From Streptomyces sp. 71268 (GTDB lineage: Bacteria; Actinomycetota; Actinomycetes; Streptomycetales; Streptomycetaceae): 64,000 nt of DNA. Numbering within the stretch: position 1 is the stretch's first letter; each line of letters begins with the position of its first letter. The stretch lies in NCBI RefSeq assembly GCF_029392895.1, contig NZ_CP114200.1:2635001-2699000 (forward strand), in the 5' to 3' direction. The position numbers and the translations under genes were made by a program. Shown here one piece after another: positions 43,350 through 52,290 of the stretch. The notes under the pieces were generated by a model, which saw nothing but the letters and a program-made list of their open reading frames with translations, made no database searches and was not told the DNA's origin.

Positions 43350-44288
43350 ATGTCCGGCTCACGCGTGCTGGCCCTCGGCCATTACCAGCCCACCAGGGTG
43401 CTCACCAACGACGACCTGGCGAGGATGGTGGACACCAGCGACGAGTGGATTCGCAGCAGGGTCGGCATCCGTACCCGCCACATCATCGGCCCCGACGAGA
43501 GCGTCGACATGATGGCGGCGGAGGCGGCGGCCAAGGCGCTGGCAAGCAGCGGCCTCGCGCCCGCCGAGATCGATCTGGTGCTGGTCGCCACCTGCACGGC
43601 GGAAGGTCGCAGCCCCAACACGGCCGCCCGGGTCGCCGCCCGGCTCGGGCTCGGCTCGCCGGCCCTGATGGACATCAACGTCGTGTGCGCCGGCTTCACC
43701 CACGCCCTGGCCACCGCCGATCACGCGCTGCGCGCCGGGTCCGCGACGAAGGCCCTGGTCATCGGGGCTGAGGCGTTCACGTCGGTCGCCGACTGGACCG
43801 ACCGCTCGACGTGCGTGCTCGTCGGGGACGGGGCGGGCGCCGCCGTGGTCGTGGCCTCCGAGGAACCGGGCATCGGCCCGGTGCTGTGGGGCTCGATGCC
43901 GGGGATGGGCGACGCCGTGCGGATCGAGGGCAGCCCCACCCGGTTCTCCCAGGAGGGCCAGAGCGTCTACCGCTGGGCCACCACGCAACTGCCGCCGCTG
44001 GCCAGGGCCGCCTGTCAGCGGGCCGGCATCGAGCCCGAGGATCTCGGGGCCGTGGTGCTCCACCAGGCGAACCTGCGGATCATCGAGCCGGTGGCGCGCA
44101 AGCTCGGCGCCGTCAACGCCGTGGTCGCCCGCGACGTCGTGGACTCCGGCAACACGTCGGCGGCCAGCATCCCGCTGGCCCTGTCCAAGCTGGTCGAGCG
44201 CCGCGAGATCCCGCCGGGCGCGCCGACCCTGCTGTTCGGCTTCGGCGGCAACCTCTCGTACGCCGGGCAGGTCATCGCCTGCCCTTGA
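43350..44288 (+). CDS. Beta-ketoacyl-ACP synthase III (KAS III) family protein
   Basis: A 312-residue thiolase-fold enzyme. ATG at 43350 follows GAAAGGGG. The catalytic triad of KAS III is intact: C113 (NVVCAGF), H238 (VLHQANLRI) and N268 (DSGNTSAAS). The end GFGGNLSYAGQ matches the usual GFGGGLTWG box, but with Asn in place of one Gly. No other fatty-acid synthase genes are adjacent; the main fabH of Streptomyces lies in a fabD-fabH-acpP-fabF operon elsewhere. This is therefore a second, stand-alone enzyme, perhaps for starter-unit choice or a small acyl product. Confidence 0.88.
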   Translation: MSGSRVLALGHYQPTRVLTNDDLARMVDTSDEWIRSRVGIRTRHIIGPDESVDMMAAEAAAKALASSGLAPAEIDLVLVATCTAEGRSPNTAARVAARLGLGSPALMDINVVCAGFTHALATADHALRAGSATKALVIGAEAFTSVADWTDRSTCVLVGDGAGAAVVVASEEPGIGPVLWGSMPGMGDAVRIEGSPTRFSQEGQSVYRWATTQLPPLARAACQRAGIEPEDLGAVVLHQANLRIIEPVARKLGAVNAVVARDVVDSGNTSAASIPLALSKLVERREIPPGAPTLLFGFGGNLSYAGQVIACP

Positions 44289-44478
44289 CGCCGGGCCCCG
44301 GCCGCCGGGACTGACCTGGCCGACCCGTTCCCGCCGGGACCGGGTCCGGACCGGGTCGCCGGCCGCCGCGGGCCCGCGGCGACATCCGGGGGGCGGGCCC
44401 CGCACTCGGGACGCCCGGGGTGCGGGTTCGGCGCCCCGAGGCAGGGGCTGAACACCCGCTGCGCGCGGGCGCGCGGGC

Positions 44479-45390
44479 TCAGAACACCGACCAGCCCGTG
44501 AGCGTGGTGAAGTGGTCGAGCGCGGCGACCCCGGCGACCGAGTTGCCGCGCGCGTCCAGGCCGGGGCACCACACGCACAGCGTGCACCGCCCGGGGATGA
44601 CCGCGATGATGCCGCCCCCGACGCCGCTCTTGCCCGGCAGCCCGACCCGGTAGGCGAAGTTGCCCGCCGCGTCGTAGGTGCCGCAGGTCAGCATGACCGC
44701 GTTGACCTGCTTGGCCTCGCGCCGCGACAGCAGTCGGCTGCCGTCGGCGCGCAGCCCGTGGCGGGCCAGGAAGCCGCCGGCCAGCGCGAGGTCGCGGCAG
44801 CTCATCCGGATCGAGCACTGCCAGAAGTAGTGCTGCAGGACGGTGGGCACGGGGTTTTCCAGGTTGCCGTAGCTGGCCATGAAGTGCGCCAGGGCGGCGT
44901 TGCGGTCGCCGTGCTCGGTCTCGGAGAGCGCGACGGCCGGGTCGAAGGCCAGGTCCGGGTTGTCGCTCTCGGCCCGCAGGAAGTCCAACAGCGTGGTGCT
45001 CGCGTCGTCGGTGAGGCTCTGCAACCGATCGGTGACGACCAGCGCCCCGGCGTTGATGAACGGGTTGCGCGGCACGCCGTTCTCGTATTCGAGCTGCACC
45101 AGCGAGTTGAACGCGTTGCCGGACGGCTCTCGGCCCACCCGCTGCCAGATCGCCTCGCCGTCCCGCGCCAGGACCAGCGCCAGGCTGAAGGTCTTGGAGA
45201 TGGACTGGACGGAGAACGGTTCCCGCCAGTCCCCCACCCCGTAGACCTCGCCGTTCATGTCGGCGACCGCCATGCCGAACTGCCCGGGGTCGACCGCGGC
45301 GAGGGCCGGTATGTACTGCGCCACCTGTCCCTGGCCCACCTGCGACCGGACCGCGGCGGCCACCACTTCCAACGCTCCCTGGTAGTCCAC
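44479..45390 (-). CDS. glsA: Glutaminase A
   Basis: A 303-residue glutaminase that hydrolyses glutamine to glutamate and ammonia. GTG at 45390 has GGGGGG at -9 and gives the normal family length. The catalytic Ser-x-x-Lys pair is in VQSISKTFSLAL (about residues 61-72), and the conserved blocks GREPSGNAFNSLVQLE, NPFINAGAL, CGTYDAAGNFAYRVG and KSGVGGGIIAVIPG are all present. It belongs to the beta-lactamase-fold serine-dependent glutaminases. No regulatory neighbour is evident. Confidence 0.94.
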   Translation of the reverse strand: MDYQGALEVVAAAVRSQVGQGQVAQYIPALAAVDPGQFGMAVADMNGEVYGVGDWREPFSVQSISKTFSLALVLARDGEAIWQRVGREPSGNAFNSLVQLEYENGVPRNPFINAGALVVTDRLQSLTDDASTTLLDFLRAESDNPDLAFDPAVALSETEHGDRNAALAHFMASYGNLENPVPTVLQHYFWQCSIRMSCRDLALAGGFLARHGLRADGSRLLSRREAKQVNAVMLTCGTYDAAGNFAYRVGLPGKSGVGGGIIAVIPGRCTLCVWCPGLDARGNSVAGVAALDHFTTLTGWSVF

Positions 45391-45726
45391 GTGCCCCCCG
45401 TGCTGTCGTGCGTACTGTCGTGTCCGTGCTCGCGGTGCGAGCGCGTCCCGGACGGGCTCGCCGAGGGACGTCGGCGCCATCATGCACTGCGTGGCACCAC
45501 CGACCACACCGGCGTACGCCCCTGCCGTACGCGCCCCCCGATCCGCCCATCCGCCAACGGACAGCACCCCGCCCACCTGGGCCGGAGCCCGCCTCGTACC
45601 GGACCGAGCGGCCAGAACGGTTCGCACTGCTTCCGAACGGCTAGTCCGATGCCGAACGTTCCGGTACAAGCAGGTCATAGAGGCGGTTCGCGATCGGCGA
45701 CCGCCGCGCACCGAACGGAGGCGGCC
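45391..45726. other. Divergent spacer between glutaminase and amidase
   Basis: A 336-bp region with no gene. Near 45628-45660 a GAACGG motif recurs (GAACGGTTCGCA, CCGAACGGCTAG, CCGAACGTTCC), giving two or three similar direct or inverted sites that may be regulatory. The amidase start has GGAGG at -8. Confidence 0.4.
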
Positions 45727-46317
45727 ATGTCCCCACCCATGTCCGCGCGGGACTTCATCAACGCGCTGCGCGACGAGGGCCTACGAATCAAGGAAGTCGG
45801 CGACTGGGAGCACCACAACCGCGACCACAAGGGCCCCTGGGGCCCGGTGCACGGCGTCATGATCCACCACACCGTCACCTCGGGGGCCGAGGAGACGGTC
45901 AACCTGTGCCGCGACGGCCATCCGAGCCTGCCGGGCCCGCTGTGCCACGGCGTGATCACCAAGGACGGCACGGTGCACCTGGTCGGCTACGGCCGCGCCA
46001 ACCACGCGGGGAGCGGCGACGACGACGTCCTGCGAGCCGTGATCGCCGAGAAGCGCCTCCCGCCCGACAACGAGAGCAACACCGACGGCAACCGCCACTT
46101 CTACGGCTTCGAGTGCGAGAACCTGGGCGACGGCGAGGACCCCTGGCCGGCGGCGCAACTGGAGGCCATAGAGCGCGCCGCCGCGGCCGTGTGCCGCCAG
46201 CACGGGTGGACCGAGCGCTCGGTCATCGGCCACCTCGAATGGCAGCCCGGCAAGGTGGACCCCAAGGGCTTCACCATGGACGACATGCGACAGCGCGTCG
46301 GGGAGCGACTGAAGTAG
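45727..46317 (+). CDS. N-acetylmuramoyl-L-alanine amidase (PGRP/amidase_2)
   Basis: A 196-residue zinc amidase that cuts between N-acetylmuramic acid and the peptide stem. ATG at 45727 has GGAGG at -8. The zinc ligands are seen as the His in VMIHHTVT (about residue 46) and in the C-terminal GHLEWQPGKVDPKGF block (HxxWxxGKxDP, about 160-175). The YGRANHAGSG and YGFECENLGD segments are typical of phage-like and actinobacterial endolysins. There is no signal peptide or wall-binding domain, so export would need another route. No phage genes are adjacent. Confidence 0.92.
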   Translation: MSPPMSARDFINALRDEGLRIKEVGDWEHHNRDHKGPWGPVHGVMIHHTVTSGAEETVNLCRDGHPSLPGPLCHGVITKDGTVHLVGYGRANHAGSGDDDVLRAVIAEKRLPPDNESNTDGNRHFYGFECENLGDGEDPWPAAQLEAIERAAAAVCRQHGWTERSVIGHLEWQPGKVDPKGFTMDDMRQRVGERLK

Positions 46318-46489
46318 CGCGCCGGGCACAGCACCGCCACCCCCACCACTCCGGCGCTGTGCCCCACCCGGACCCCCCGGCGCCCCGCCCGCCCCGGACC
46401 GGCCGGACGCGCGACAGCGAGCCGACCTGGACGCCTGGCGGCGAGCAGGACCGGACCGGGCCGAACCGAACCGGCCCGACAATGGAACG

Positions 46490-47653
46490 GTGAGCAGCAC
46501 CCCCGGCCCGCCTCAGCCGCCCCCGCACCCCGATCAGGCCCAGCCCCGCGACCGCGACCCACGCTCCGCGAACGCCGCTGACGACCGCGCCGGCGCGCGG
46601 CTCGACGCGCTGCGGCCCGCGCTGCCGTCGCCGCTCCAGGCGGTGGCCGACGCGCGGTTCGCCCGCCGCGGCGTGCGCCTGCTGCTCAAGCGGGACGACC
46701 TGATCCACCCGGACCTTCCCGGCAACAAGTGGCGCAAGCTGGAGCTCAACCTGCGCGCCGCCGCCGCGACGGGCCCGCGCCCCCTGCTGACGTTCGGCGG
46801 CGCCTACTCCAACCACCTGCGCGCCACGGCCGCCGCCGGCCGCCTCCTGGGCCTGGCCACCATCGGCGTCGTACGCGGCGACGAGCTGGCCGACCGGCCG
46901 CTCAACCCGGTCCTCGCACGGTGCGTCGTCGACGGCATGCGCCTGCACTTCCTCACCCGGTCCGCGTACCGGCGCAAGGCCGAGCCCGAGGTGCGCGAGG
47001 CCCTGCGCGCGCGGTTCGGCGACTGCTACGTCATACCCGAGGGTGGCAGCAACGCCCTGGCCGCCACCGGCTGCCGAACGCTCGGTCGCGAGCTGCGCGC
47101 GGCCCTCGACCCGGCCGACGGTCCGCACGTCGTCGGCGTCGCCTGCGGCACCGGCGGCACCCTGGCCGGCCTCGCGGCCGGACTCACCGACCATCCCTCG
47201 ATCGATCCCACGTCCGGCCTCACGGTCGATCCCCCGATCAACCAGGCCGTCGGGCAACCTGCCCAGTGGACCGCCGAGCAGACCCCCGAGCCCGCTACCG
47301 AACGGGCCAACGCACGGGCCGCCGGCTCCGGGCCACGCCCGCGGGCCATCGGGTTCCCCGTGCTCAGGGGCGACTTCCTGGCGGCGGAGGTCCTCGCGCT
47401 CCAGACCGAGGCGTTCGGCGCCCGGGTCGGCGACTGGGAGCTGGACGGCCGGTTCCACTGCGGCGGGTACGCGCGTACGACACCCGAACTCGACACCTTC
47501 GCCGCGGACTTCGCCGACCGGCACGGCCTGGTCCTGGACCGGGTCTACGTCGCCAAGCTGCTCTACGGCCTGACCTCCCTGGTCGAAACGGGCGCCATCG
47601 CCGGCGGCAGCACCGTCACCGCGGTCATCACGGGCCCGGCCCCCGCACCGTGA
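46490..47653 (+). CDS. PLP-dependent ACC deaminase/D-cysteine desulfhydrase family protein
   Basis: A 387-residue fold-type II PLP enzyme. GTG at 46490 follows GGAAC. The PLP Lys is K80 in PGNKWRKLE, and the phosphate loop is GTGGTLAG (about residues 219-226). FGGAYSNHLRATAAAG (about 101-116) is the substrate-carboxylate loop of the family. An insertion rich in Asp/Pro/Thr/Gln (about 232-283) after LAAGL has no equivalent in usual members, which have about 330 residues. The product of the reaction would be pyruvate or 2-oxobutyrate plus ammonia (and sulfide for D-cysteine). Exact substrate unresolved. Confidence 0.85.
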   Translation: MSSTPGPPQPPPHPDQAQPRDRDPRSANAADDRAGARLDALRPALPSPLQAVADARFARRGVRLLLKRDDLIHPDLPGNKWRKLELNLRAAAATGPRPLLTFGGAYSNHLRATAAAGRLLGLATIGVVRGDELADRPLNPVLARCVVDGMRLHFLTRSAYRRKAEPEVREALRARFGDCYVIPEGGSNALAATGCRTLGRELRAALDPADGPHVVGVACGTGGTLAGLAAGLTDHPSIDPTSGLTVDPPINQAVGQPAQWTAEQTPEPATERANARAAGSGPRPRAIGFPVLRGDFLAAEVLALQTEAFGARVGDWELDGRFHCGGYARTTPELDTFAADFADRHGLVLDRVYVAKLLYGLTSLVETGAIAGGSTVTAVITGPAPAP

Positions 47654-47680
47654 CCGACGTTTCCCGTGCCCCGGGCGGCG

Positions 47681-49282
47681 CTACTCGCCCTCCCCCTCGC
47701 GGTAGGCGGCCGCCTCCTCCAGGTCCAGCCGGCGCAGCAGCGTCCGTAGCATCTCGTCGTCGATGCGCCGCTCGTCCCGCAGCCGCACGAACACCTTCCG
47801 CTCCGTCTCGATGACCTCGCGCGAGAGCCGCCGGTAGGTCTCGTCCGCCGACTCGCCCGTCACCTCGCTCACCGTGCCGAGCCGCTCCCAGACGGCGTTG
47901 CGGCGCCGCTCCACGACCGTGCGCAGCCGGTCGGCCAACGGCTGCGGCAACTGGTTGCGCTCGTCGGCCAGCAACCGCGCCAGCCGCTCCTCGGCCGCCT
48001 GGGACGCCGCGCTCTGCGCCTGTGCCTCGGCCAGCGTCTCGGCCTGTACGTCGCGCCCGGGCAGCCGCAGCGCGCGAATCAGCGCCGGGAGCGTCAGCCC
48101 CTGCACGACCAGGGTGGCGATCACCGTGCTGAAGGTGAGCAGCAGCACGAGGTCGCGGGCCGGGAAGTGGTCCCCGCCGTGCGCGGCGGTGGGGATGGAG
48201 AACGCGATGGCCAGCGACACGACGCCGCGCATCCCGGCCCAGCCCACGATGGTCGGCGCGGTCCAGTTCACGTCGGGCTCCCGGCGTCTGATCCGCGCCG
48301 AGAGCAGGCGGGGCACGAAGGTGGCCGGGAAGACCCAGAGGTAGCGCACCACCACCACGGCCAGGAACACCGCCAGGGCGTACCAGAGCAGCTCGCCGGT
48401 CCCGTACCCGTCGAGCCCCCGCAGCACGACCGGTAGCTGCAGCCCGATCAGCGCGAAGACCGTCGACTCCAGGACGAAGGAGACCACCGCCCACACCGCG
48501 CGCTCCTGCAGCCTGGTCGCGAAGTCCACCTGCCAGAGCTGGTGCCCCAGGTGCAGCGCCACGACCACCACGGCCAGCACCCCCGACGCCTCGACCTGCT
48601 CGGCGACCGCGTACGCCACGAACGGGATGAGCAGCGAGAGCGTGTTCTGCAACAGCGGCTCGGTGAGCCGGGTGCGCAGCCAGTGCAGCGGCACCATCAG
48701 CACCACCCCGACGCCGACCCCGCCCACCGCGGCGACCAGGAACTCCCGCAGGCCCGAACCCCACGTGGCGCCCGTGCCGACCGCGGCGGCCAGCGCGACC
48801 TTGTACGCCGTGATCGCGGTCGCGTCATTGACCAGCGACTCACCCTGCAGGATGGTCGTGATCCGGGAGGGCAGCCCGGCCTTGCGCGCGATGGCGGTCG
48901 CGGCCACCGCGTCCGGCGGCGCGATCACCGCGCCGAGCACCAGCGCCGAGGTCAGCGGCAGGTCCGGCACCACGAGGTAGGCGATCCAGCCGACGGCGAC
49001 CGTCGCGAAGAGCACGTAGCCGACCGAGAGCAGCGCGACCGACCGCGCGTTGGCGCGCAGGTCCAGGTAGGAGCTGTCCAGCGCGGCCGTGTGCAGCAGG
49101 GGCGGCAACAGCAGCGGCAGCACGACGTGCGGATCGAGCACGTACGCGGGCACGCCGGGCACGTACGAGGCCACAAGGCCGGCCGCCACCAGCAGCAGCG
49201 GCCCCGGCACGGAGGTGCGCCGCGCCGCGCCGGCGATCGCCGCGCTGCCCGCGATCAGCGTCAACAGGGGAACGACGTCCAT
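47681..49282 (-). CDS. Na+/H+ antiporter, CPA1 (NhaP-like) family
   Basis: A 533-residue antiporter. ATG at 49282 is chosen because the first membrane helix follows at once; the ribosome site is weak. About twelve hydrophobic segments run to residue 420. The ion-binding Asp pair region reads VIAPPDAVAATAI (about 118-130), and the GESLVNDATAITAYK motif (about 146-160) contains the conserved Asn-Asp of CPA1. The C-terminal 110 residues are a cytoplasmic helical domain (ETLAEAQAQSAASQAAEERLARLLADERNQ and RRLSREVIETERKVF), as in bacterial NhaP/YjcE homologues. It ends convergent with the PLP enzyme, 27 bp away. Confidence 0.93.
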   Translation of the reverse strand: MDVVPLLTLIAGSAAIAGAARRTSVPGPLLLVAAGLVASYVPGVPAYVLDPHVVLPLLLPPLLHTAALDSSYLDLRANARSVALLSVGYVLFATVAVGWIAYLVVPDLPLTSALVLGAVIAPPDAVAATAIARKAGLPSRITTILQGESLVNDATAITAYKVALAAAVGTGATWGSGLREFLVAAVGGVGVGVVLMVPLHWLRTRLTEPLLQNTLSLLIPFVAYAVAEQVEASGVLAVVVVALHLGHQLWQVDFATRLQERAVWAVVSFVLESTVFALIGLQLPVVLRGLDGYGTGELLWYALAVFLAVVVVRYLWVFPATFVPRLLSARIRRREPDVNWTAPTIVGWAGMRGVVSLAIAFSIPTAAHGGDHFPARDLVLLLTFSTVIATLVVQGLTLPALIRALRLPGRDVQAETLAEAQAQSAASQAAEERLARLLADERNQLPQPLADRLRTVVERRRNAVWERLGTVSEVTGESADETYRRLSREVIETERKVFVRLRDERRIDDEMLRTLLRRLDLEEAAAYREGEGE

Positions 49283-49617
49283 CGGCCCACGCCCATCCCA
49301 TCTCGCGACCCGTACGTCTCGCACGGCTCTGACGGCCCATGCTTCCCCCGCGTCACGCGGCCGCACCCGTCCCGCGCGCCCGAACAGCCCCCAACGCTCC
49401 GCCTGTTTCCGGCCACCCGAGCCACGCCCCCACCGCGCCCCGTCGGCTACGACGCCCCGCCCCGGGGCCGCCGCCGCTCCCCCGGCCACACCGGCCGCCG
49501 GCTGGTCGGGGGGGTGTGCCGACGCGTCTCGCGGCGCCGGCGCACGCCCGGCGCCCCGCGCCGCCCGGGCACCTCGTCACCCGCCCTCATCCGACGAAGC
49601 GACCTAATCTGGCCGTC
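49283..49617. other. Spacer without recognised gene
   Basis: A 335-bp C-rich stretch between the antiporter and the zinc-finger gene. No frame has a good start or family pattern. The CGACCTAATCTGGCC sequence just before the zinc-finger ATG contains a possible -10 element (TAATCT, 49604-49609), which would give a nearly leaderless message. Confidence 0.4.
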
Positions 49618-49878
49618 ATGAGCGAATGCGCCCACGCCGCCGAGCTGCCACGCCCCGAGCCCGCCGCCCAGAGCGAGACCTGCCCGGAGTGCGTCGCGGC
49701 CGGTACCCACCCCGTCCACCTGCGACTCTGCCTGACCTGCGGCCACGTAGGCTGCTGCGATTCCTCCCCGCGCCGGCACGCGTCGGCCCACCACGCGGCC
49801 ACCGGCCACCCCGTCATGCGCTCCTTCGAACCGAACGAGGACTGGCGCTGGTGCTTCGTCGACCAGACCCTCGTCTGA
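49618..49878 (+). CDS. UBP-type zinc finger protein
   Basis: An 86-residue protein with the ubiquitin-hydrolase (UBP) type zinc finger: a Cys-x-His near the start (SECAHA), CPECVAAG (about 22-29), CLTCGHVGCCDSSPRRHASAHHAATGHP (about 39-66) and the C-terminal WRWCFVD. All Cys and His ligands are kept. Small proteins of this type are common in actinobacteria and have no ubiquitin; their partner is unknown. The ATG has no Shine-Dalgarno sequence and a possible -10 element lies about 10 nt upstream, so translation may be leaderless. Confidence 0.88.
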   Translation: MSECAHAAELPRPEPAAQSETCPECVAAGTHPVHLRLCLTCGHVGCCDSSPRRHASAHHAATGHPVMRSFEPNEDWRWCFVDQTLV

Positions 49879-49978
49879 GCCCTCGCCGGCCCCGGACCGG
49901 TCCCACGACGCACCCCCGGCCGGCCCGTGACCTGGCCCGACCCGCCGGCTGTCAGCGGCTCCCGCTACCTTTGGCCGC

Positions 49979-50500
49979 ATGATCCGACCAGCAACGCCCG
50001 CCGACGTCCCCGTGATCCACACGATGATCCGCGAGCTCGCGGGGTACGAGCGCGAGCCGGACGCGGCCAAGGCCACCGAGGAGCAGCTCCACGAGGCGCT
50101 GTTCGGCGCGCACCCGGCGGTCTTCGGGCTGATAGCCGAGCAGCCCACCGAGCCGGCGGCCGGCGCGACGGGCTCCGGCGCGAGCGAGCCGGTCGGCTTC
50201 GCCCTGTGGTTCCGCAACTTCTCCACCTGGACCGGCACCCACGGCGTCTACCTGGAGGACCTGTACGTCCGCCCGGAGGCGCGCGGCGCCGGCCACGGCA
50301 AGGCGCTGCTGGCCGAGCTGGCGCGGATCTGCGTGGAGCGCGGGTATGAGCGCTGCGAATGGTCGGTCCTTGACTGGAACGCGCCGTCGATCGCGTTCTA
50401 CGAGTCCATCGGCGCGAAGGCGATGGACGAGTGGACGGTGCGACGACTGACCGGCGCCCCGCTGCGGGAACTCGCGGCGTTCGCCGAGAAGAACGGCTGA
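49979..50500 (+). CDS. GNAT family N-acetyltransferase
   Basis: A 173-residue acetyltransferase. The GNAT pattern is complete: IRPATPADVPVIHTMIRELA at the start, the strand GVYLEDLYVRPEARGAGHGKALLAELA (about 89-115) with the acetyl-CoA pyrophosphate loop RGAGHG, and the C-terminal WSVLDWNAPSIAFYESIGA. This set is close to diamine N-acetyltransferases (SAT-like), which modify spermidine or related amines. A short Ala/Gly/Thr insertion (about 58-70) is present. There is no clear Shine-Dalgarno sequence before the ATG. Confidence 0.9.
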   Translation: MIRPATPADVPVIHTMIRELAGYEREPDAAKATEEQLHEALFGAHPAVFGLIAEQPTEPAAGATGSGASEPVGFALWFRNFSTWTGTHGVYLEDLYVRPEARGAGHGKALLAELARICVERGYERCEWSVLDWNAPSIAFYESIGAKAMDEWTVRRLTGAPLRELAAFAEKNG

Positions 50501-50837
50501 CCTCTCCCGCCACCCCGCGCTGACCAGGCACGACGCCCGTGAAACCGAGCGCGGACGGCGGGCGGGGTGAGCAACGCGACGCCATCTGTTTCGATTCGAG
50601 GCCGCCAACCCCTAGCCACTGTGCGTACTCATATGCTTACCATGAGTGACAGTCGCGTGCCTCCGGCCCCGTACTCACCCTGGGCGAGCCATGCTCCGTC
50701 CGGGCGACACGAGGCCACAGATCGCGATAGCGTCGCAGGCGAACCGTGTGCCGCGCCGGATCGTCCGCCTCCACCATAAGGGCTGACGGCCGGCGTTCAT
50801 ATCAGCTCAACCAGCTTGTGTCACCTTGGAGGTGAGG
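50501..50837. promoter_or_regulatory. Promoter region of the prsH-sigH operon
   Basis: A 337-bp region with lower GC than its flanks and no gene. In S. coelicolor the sigH operon has several promoters, one under developmental control. Here I can only point to AT-rich candidate elements (CATATGCTTACCATG at 50632-50646 and TTCATATCAGC at 50794-50804). The prsH start has GGAGGTGAGG. Confidence 0.45.
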
Positions 50838-51251
50838 GTGTCCCAGATCGCAGGCGAGCCCGGGACCCAGGACTTCGTGGAAGTCCGGTTGCCCGCTGAG
50901 GGTGCCTACCTGTCGGTGCTGCGTACGGCCACAGCCGGCCTAGCGGCCCGTTTGGACTTCACCCTCGACGAGATCGAGGACCTGCGCATCGCCGTCGACG
51001 AAGCGTGCGCGATCCTCCTGCAACAAGCGGTTCCCGGCAGCGTCCTCAGTTGTGTTTTCCGATTGGTCGGCGACGCGCTACGGGTGACCGTCTCGGCGCC
51101 CACCACCGACGGCCGCGCTCCCGAGCGCGACACCTTCGCCTGGACGGTGCTCTCCGCGCTGGCCGGCGAGGTCGACTCGACGGTCGCCGACGACCGGACG
51201 GTCAGCATCAGCCTGCACAAGAAGCGCGGCGCCGGGCCCGGGCAGCCGTAA
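50838..51251 (+). CDS. prsH: Anti-sigma factor, serine-protein kinase RsbW family
   Basis: A 137-residue GHKL-fold protein that binds and holds its cognate stress sigma factor. GTG at 50838 has GGAGG at -9; a GTG at 50832 and other upstream starts lack spacing. The N-box is seen as EIEDLRIAVDEACAILL (about residues 47-63), and the C-terminal strands (DRTVSISLHKKR) match RsbW/SpoIIAB relatives. The glycine-rich ATP lid is reduced. It lies 17 nt upstream of the sigma gene in the order known for prsH (ushX)-sigH of S. coelicolor. The gene name is by synteny and family. Confidence 0.88.
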   Translation: MSQIAGEPGTQDFVEVRLPAEGAYLSVLRTATAGLAARLDFTLDEIEDLRIAVDEACAILLQQAVPGSVLSCVFRLVGDALRVTVSAPTTDGRAPERDTFAWTVLSALAGEVDSTVADDRTVSISLHKKRGAGPGQP

Positions 51252-51267
51252 CGGAAAGGGGGGCTCC

Positions 51268-52173
51268 GTGAGTACTGCATCATCGCGGGGGGTGCGCGCC
51301 CCGGCCATCCCGCAGCAGCCGGACGGGCCGCATCCCACGGACCCGGAGCCGACCGGCGACGGACCAGAGCGGGCGGACCACATGGATCAGCACCAGCACG
51401 CACAGCGGACCCACGATCCACAGGACCGAAGCGGCGCACGAGCGATGTTCATAGAGCTGCGCGAGCTCCCCGACGGTTCCCCCGAGCGGGCCGAACTCCG
51501 CAACAGCCTCGTACGCATGCACCTCCCCCTGGTGGAGCACCTCGCACGCCGCTTCCGCAACCGTGGGGAGCCCCTCGACGACCTGACCCAGGTCGCCACC
51601 ATCGGACTGATCAAGTCGGTCGACCGGTTCGACCCCGACCGTGGCGTGGAGTTCTCCACGTACGCGACGCCCACGGTCGTCGGCGAGATCAAGCGCCACT
51701 TCCGCGACAAGGGCTGGGCCGTGCGCGTTCCGCGCCGGCTCCAGGAGCTGCGGCTGGCCCTGACCACGGCGACCGCGGAGCTGTCCCAGCGGCACGGCCG
51801 CGCCCCCACCGTGCACGAGCTGGCCGAGCATCTCGGCATCTCGGAGGAGGAGGTCCTGGAGGGGTTGGAGTCCGCCAACGCCTACAGCACCCTCTCCCTC
51901 GACGTCCCCGACACGGACGACGAGTCACCCGCCGTGGCCGACACCCTCGGAGCCGAGGACGAGGCCCTGGAGGGCGTGGAGTACCGGGAGTCCCTCAAGC
52001 CGCTGCTTGAGGACCTGCCGCCGCGCGAGAAGAAGATCCTGCTGCTGCGGTTCTTCGGCAACATGACCCAGTCGCAGATCGCCCAGGAGGTCGGCATCTC
52101 CCAGATGCACGTCTCCCGACTCCTCGCGCGCACCCTGGCCCAGCTCCGGGAGAAGCTCCTCGTGGAGGAGTAG
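51268..52173 (+). CDS. sigH: RNA polymerase sigma factor, SigB/SigF group (SigH)
   Basis: A 301-residue group 3 sigma factor for osmotic stress and development. GTG at 51268 has AAAGGGGGG at -8. A Pro/Asp/His-rich N-terminal extension (1-58) precedes region 2 (HLPLVEHLARRFRNRGEPLDDLTQVATIGLIKSVDRFDP and VEFSTYATPTVVGEIKRHFRD), region 3 (SQRHGRAPTVHELAEHLGI) and region 4 (REKKILLLRFFGNMTQSQIAQEVGISQMHVSRLL). In-frame ATG codons at 51382 and 51445 could give shorter forms. S. coelicolor sigH also yields several protein sizes. Name assigned from family and from wblE, sodN and das synteny. Confidence 0.92.
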   Translation: MSTASSRGVRAPAIPQQPDGPHPTDPEPTGDGPERADHMDQHQHAQRTHDPQDRSGARAMFIELRELPDGSPERAELRNSLVRMHLPLVEHLARRFRNRGEPLDDLTQVATIGLIKSVDRFDPDRGVEFSTYATPTVVGEIKRHFRDKGWAVRVPRRLQELRLALTTATAELSQRHGRAPTVHELAEHLGISEEEVLEGLESANAYSTLSLDVPDTDDESPAVADTLGAEDEALEGVEYRESLKPLLEDLPPREKKILLLRFFGNMTQSQIAQEVGISQMHVSRLLARTLAQLREKLLVEE

Positions 52174-52290
52174 GCGCGCCCCGCCCGGCGACCGGCGGCC
52201 CTGCCCAGCGGGGACGCCGGAGCCGCGGCCCGCGCCGCTGACGGCCGCGCCAGCGGTGTCCGGCAGTGGCCTGCAGCGCGGGCGGGTCCG

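Noticed and set aside
45727..46317. Amidase as the sign of a prophage
   Set aside because: No holin, tail, capsid or integrase gene is near, and neighbours are core metabolic genes.
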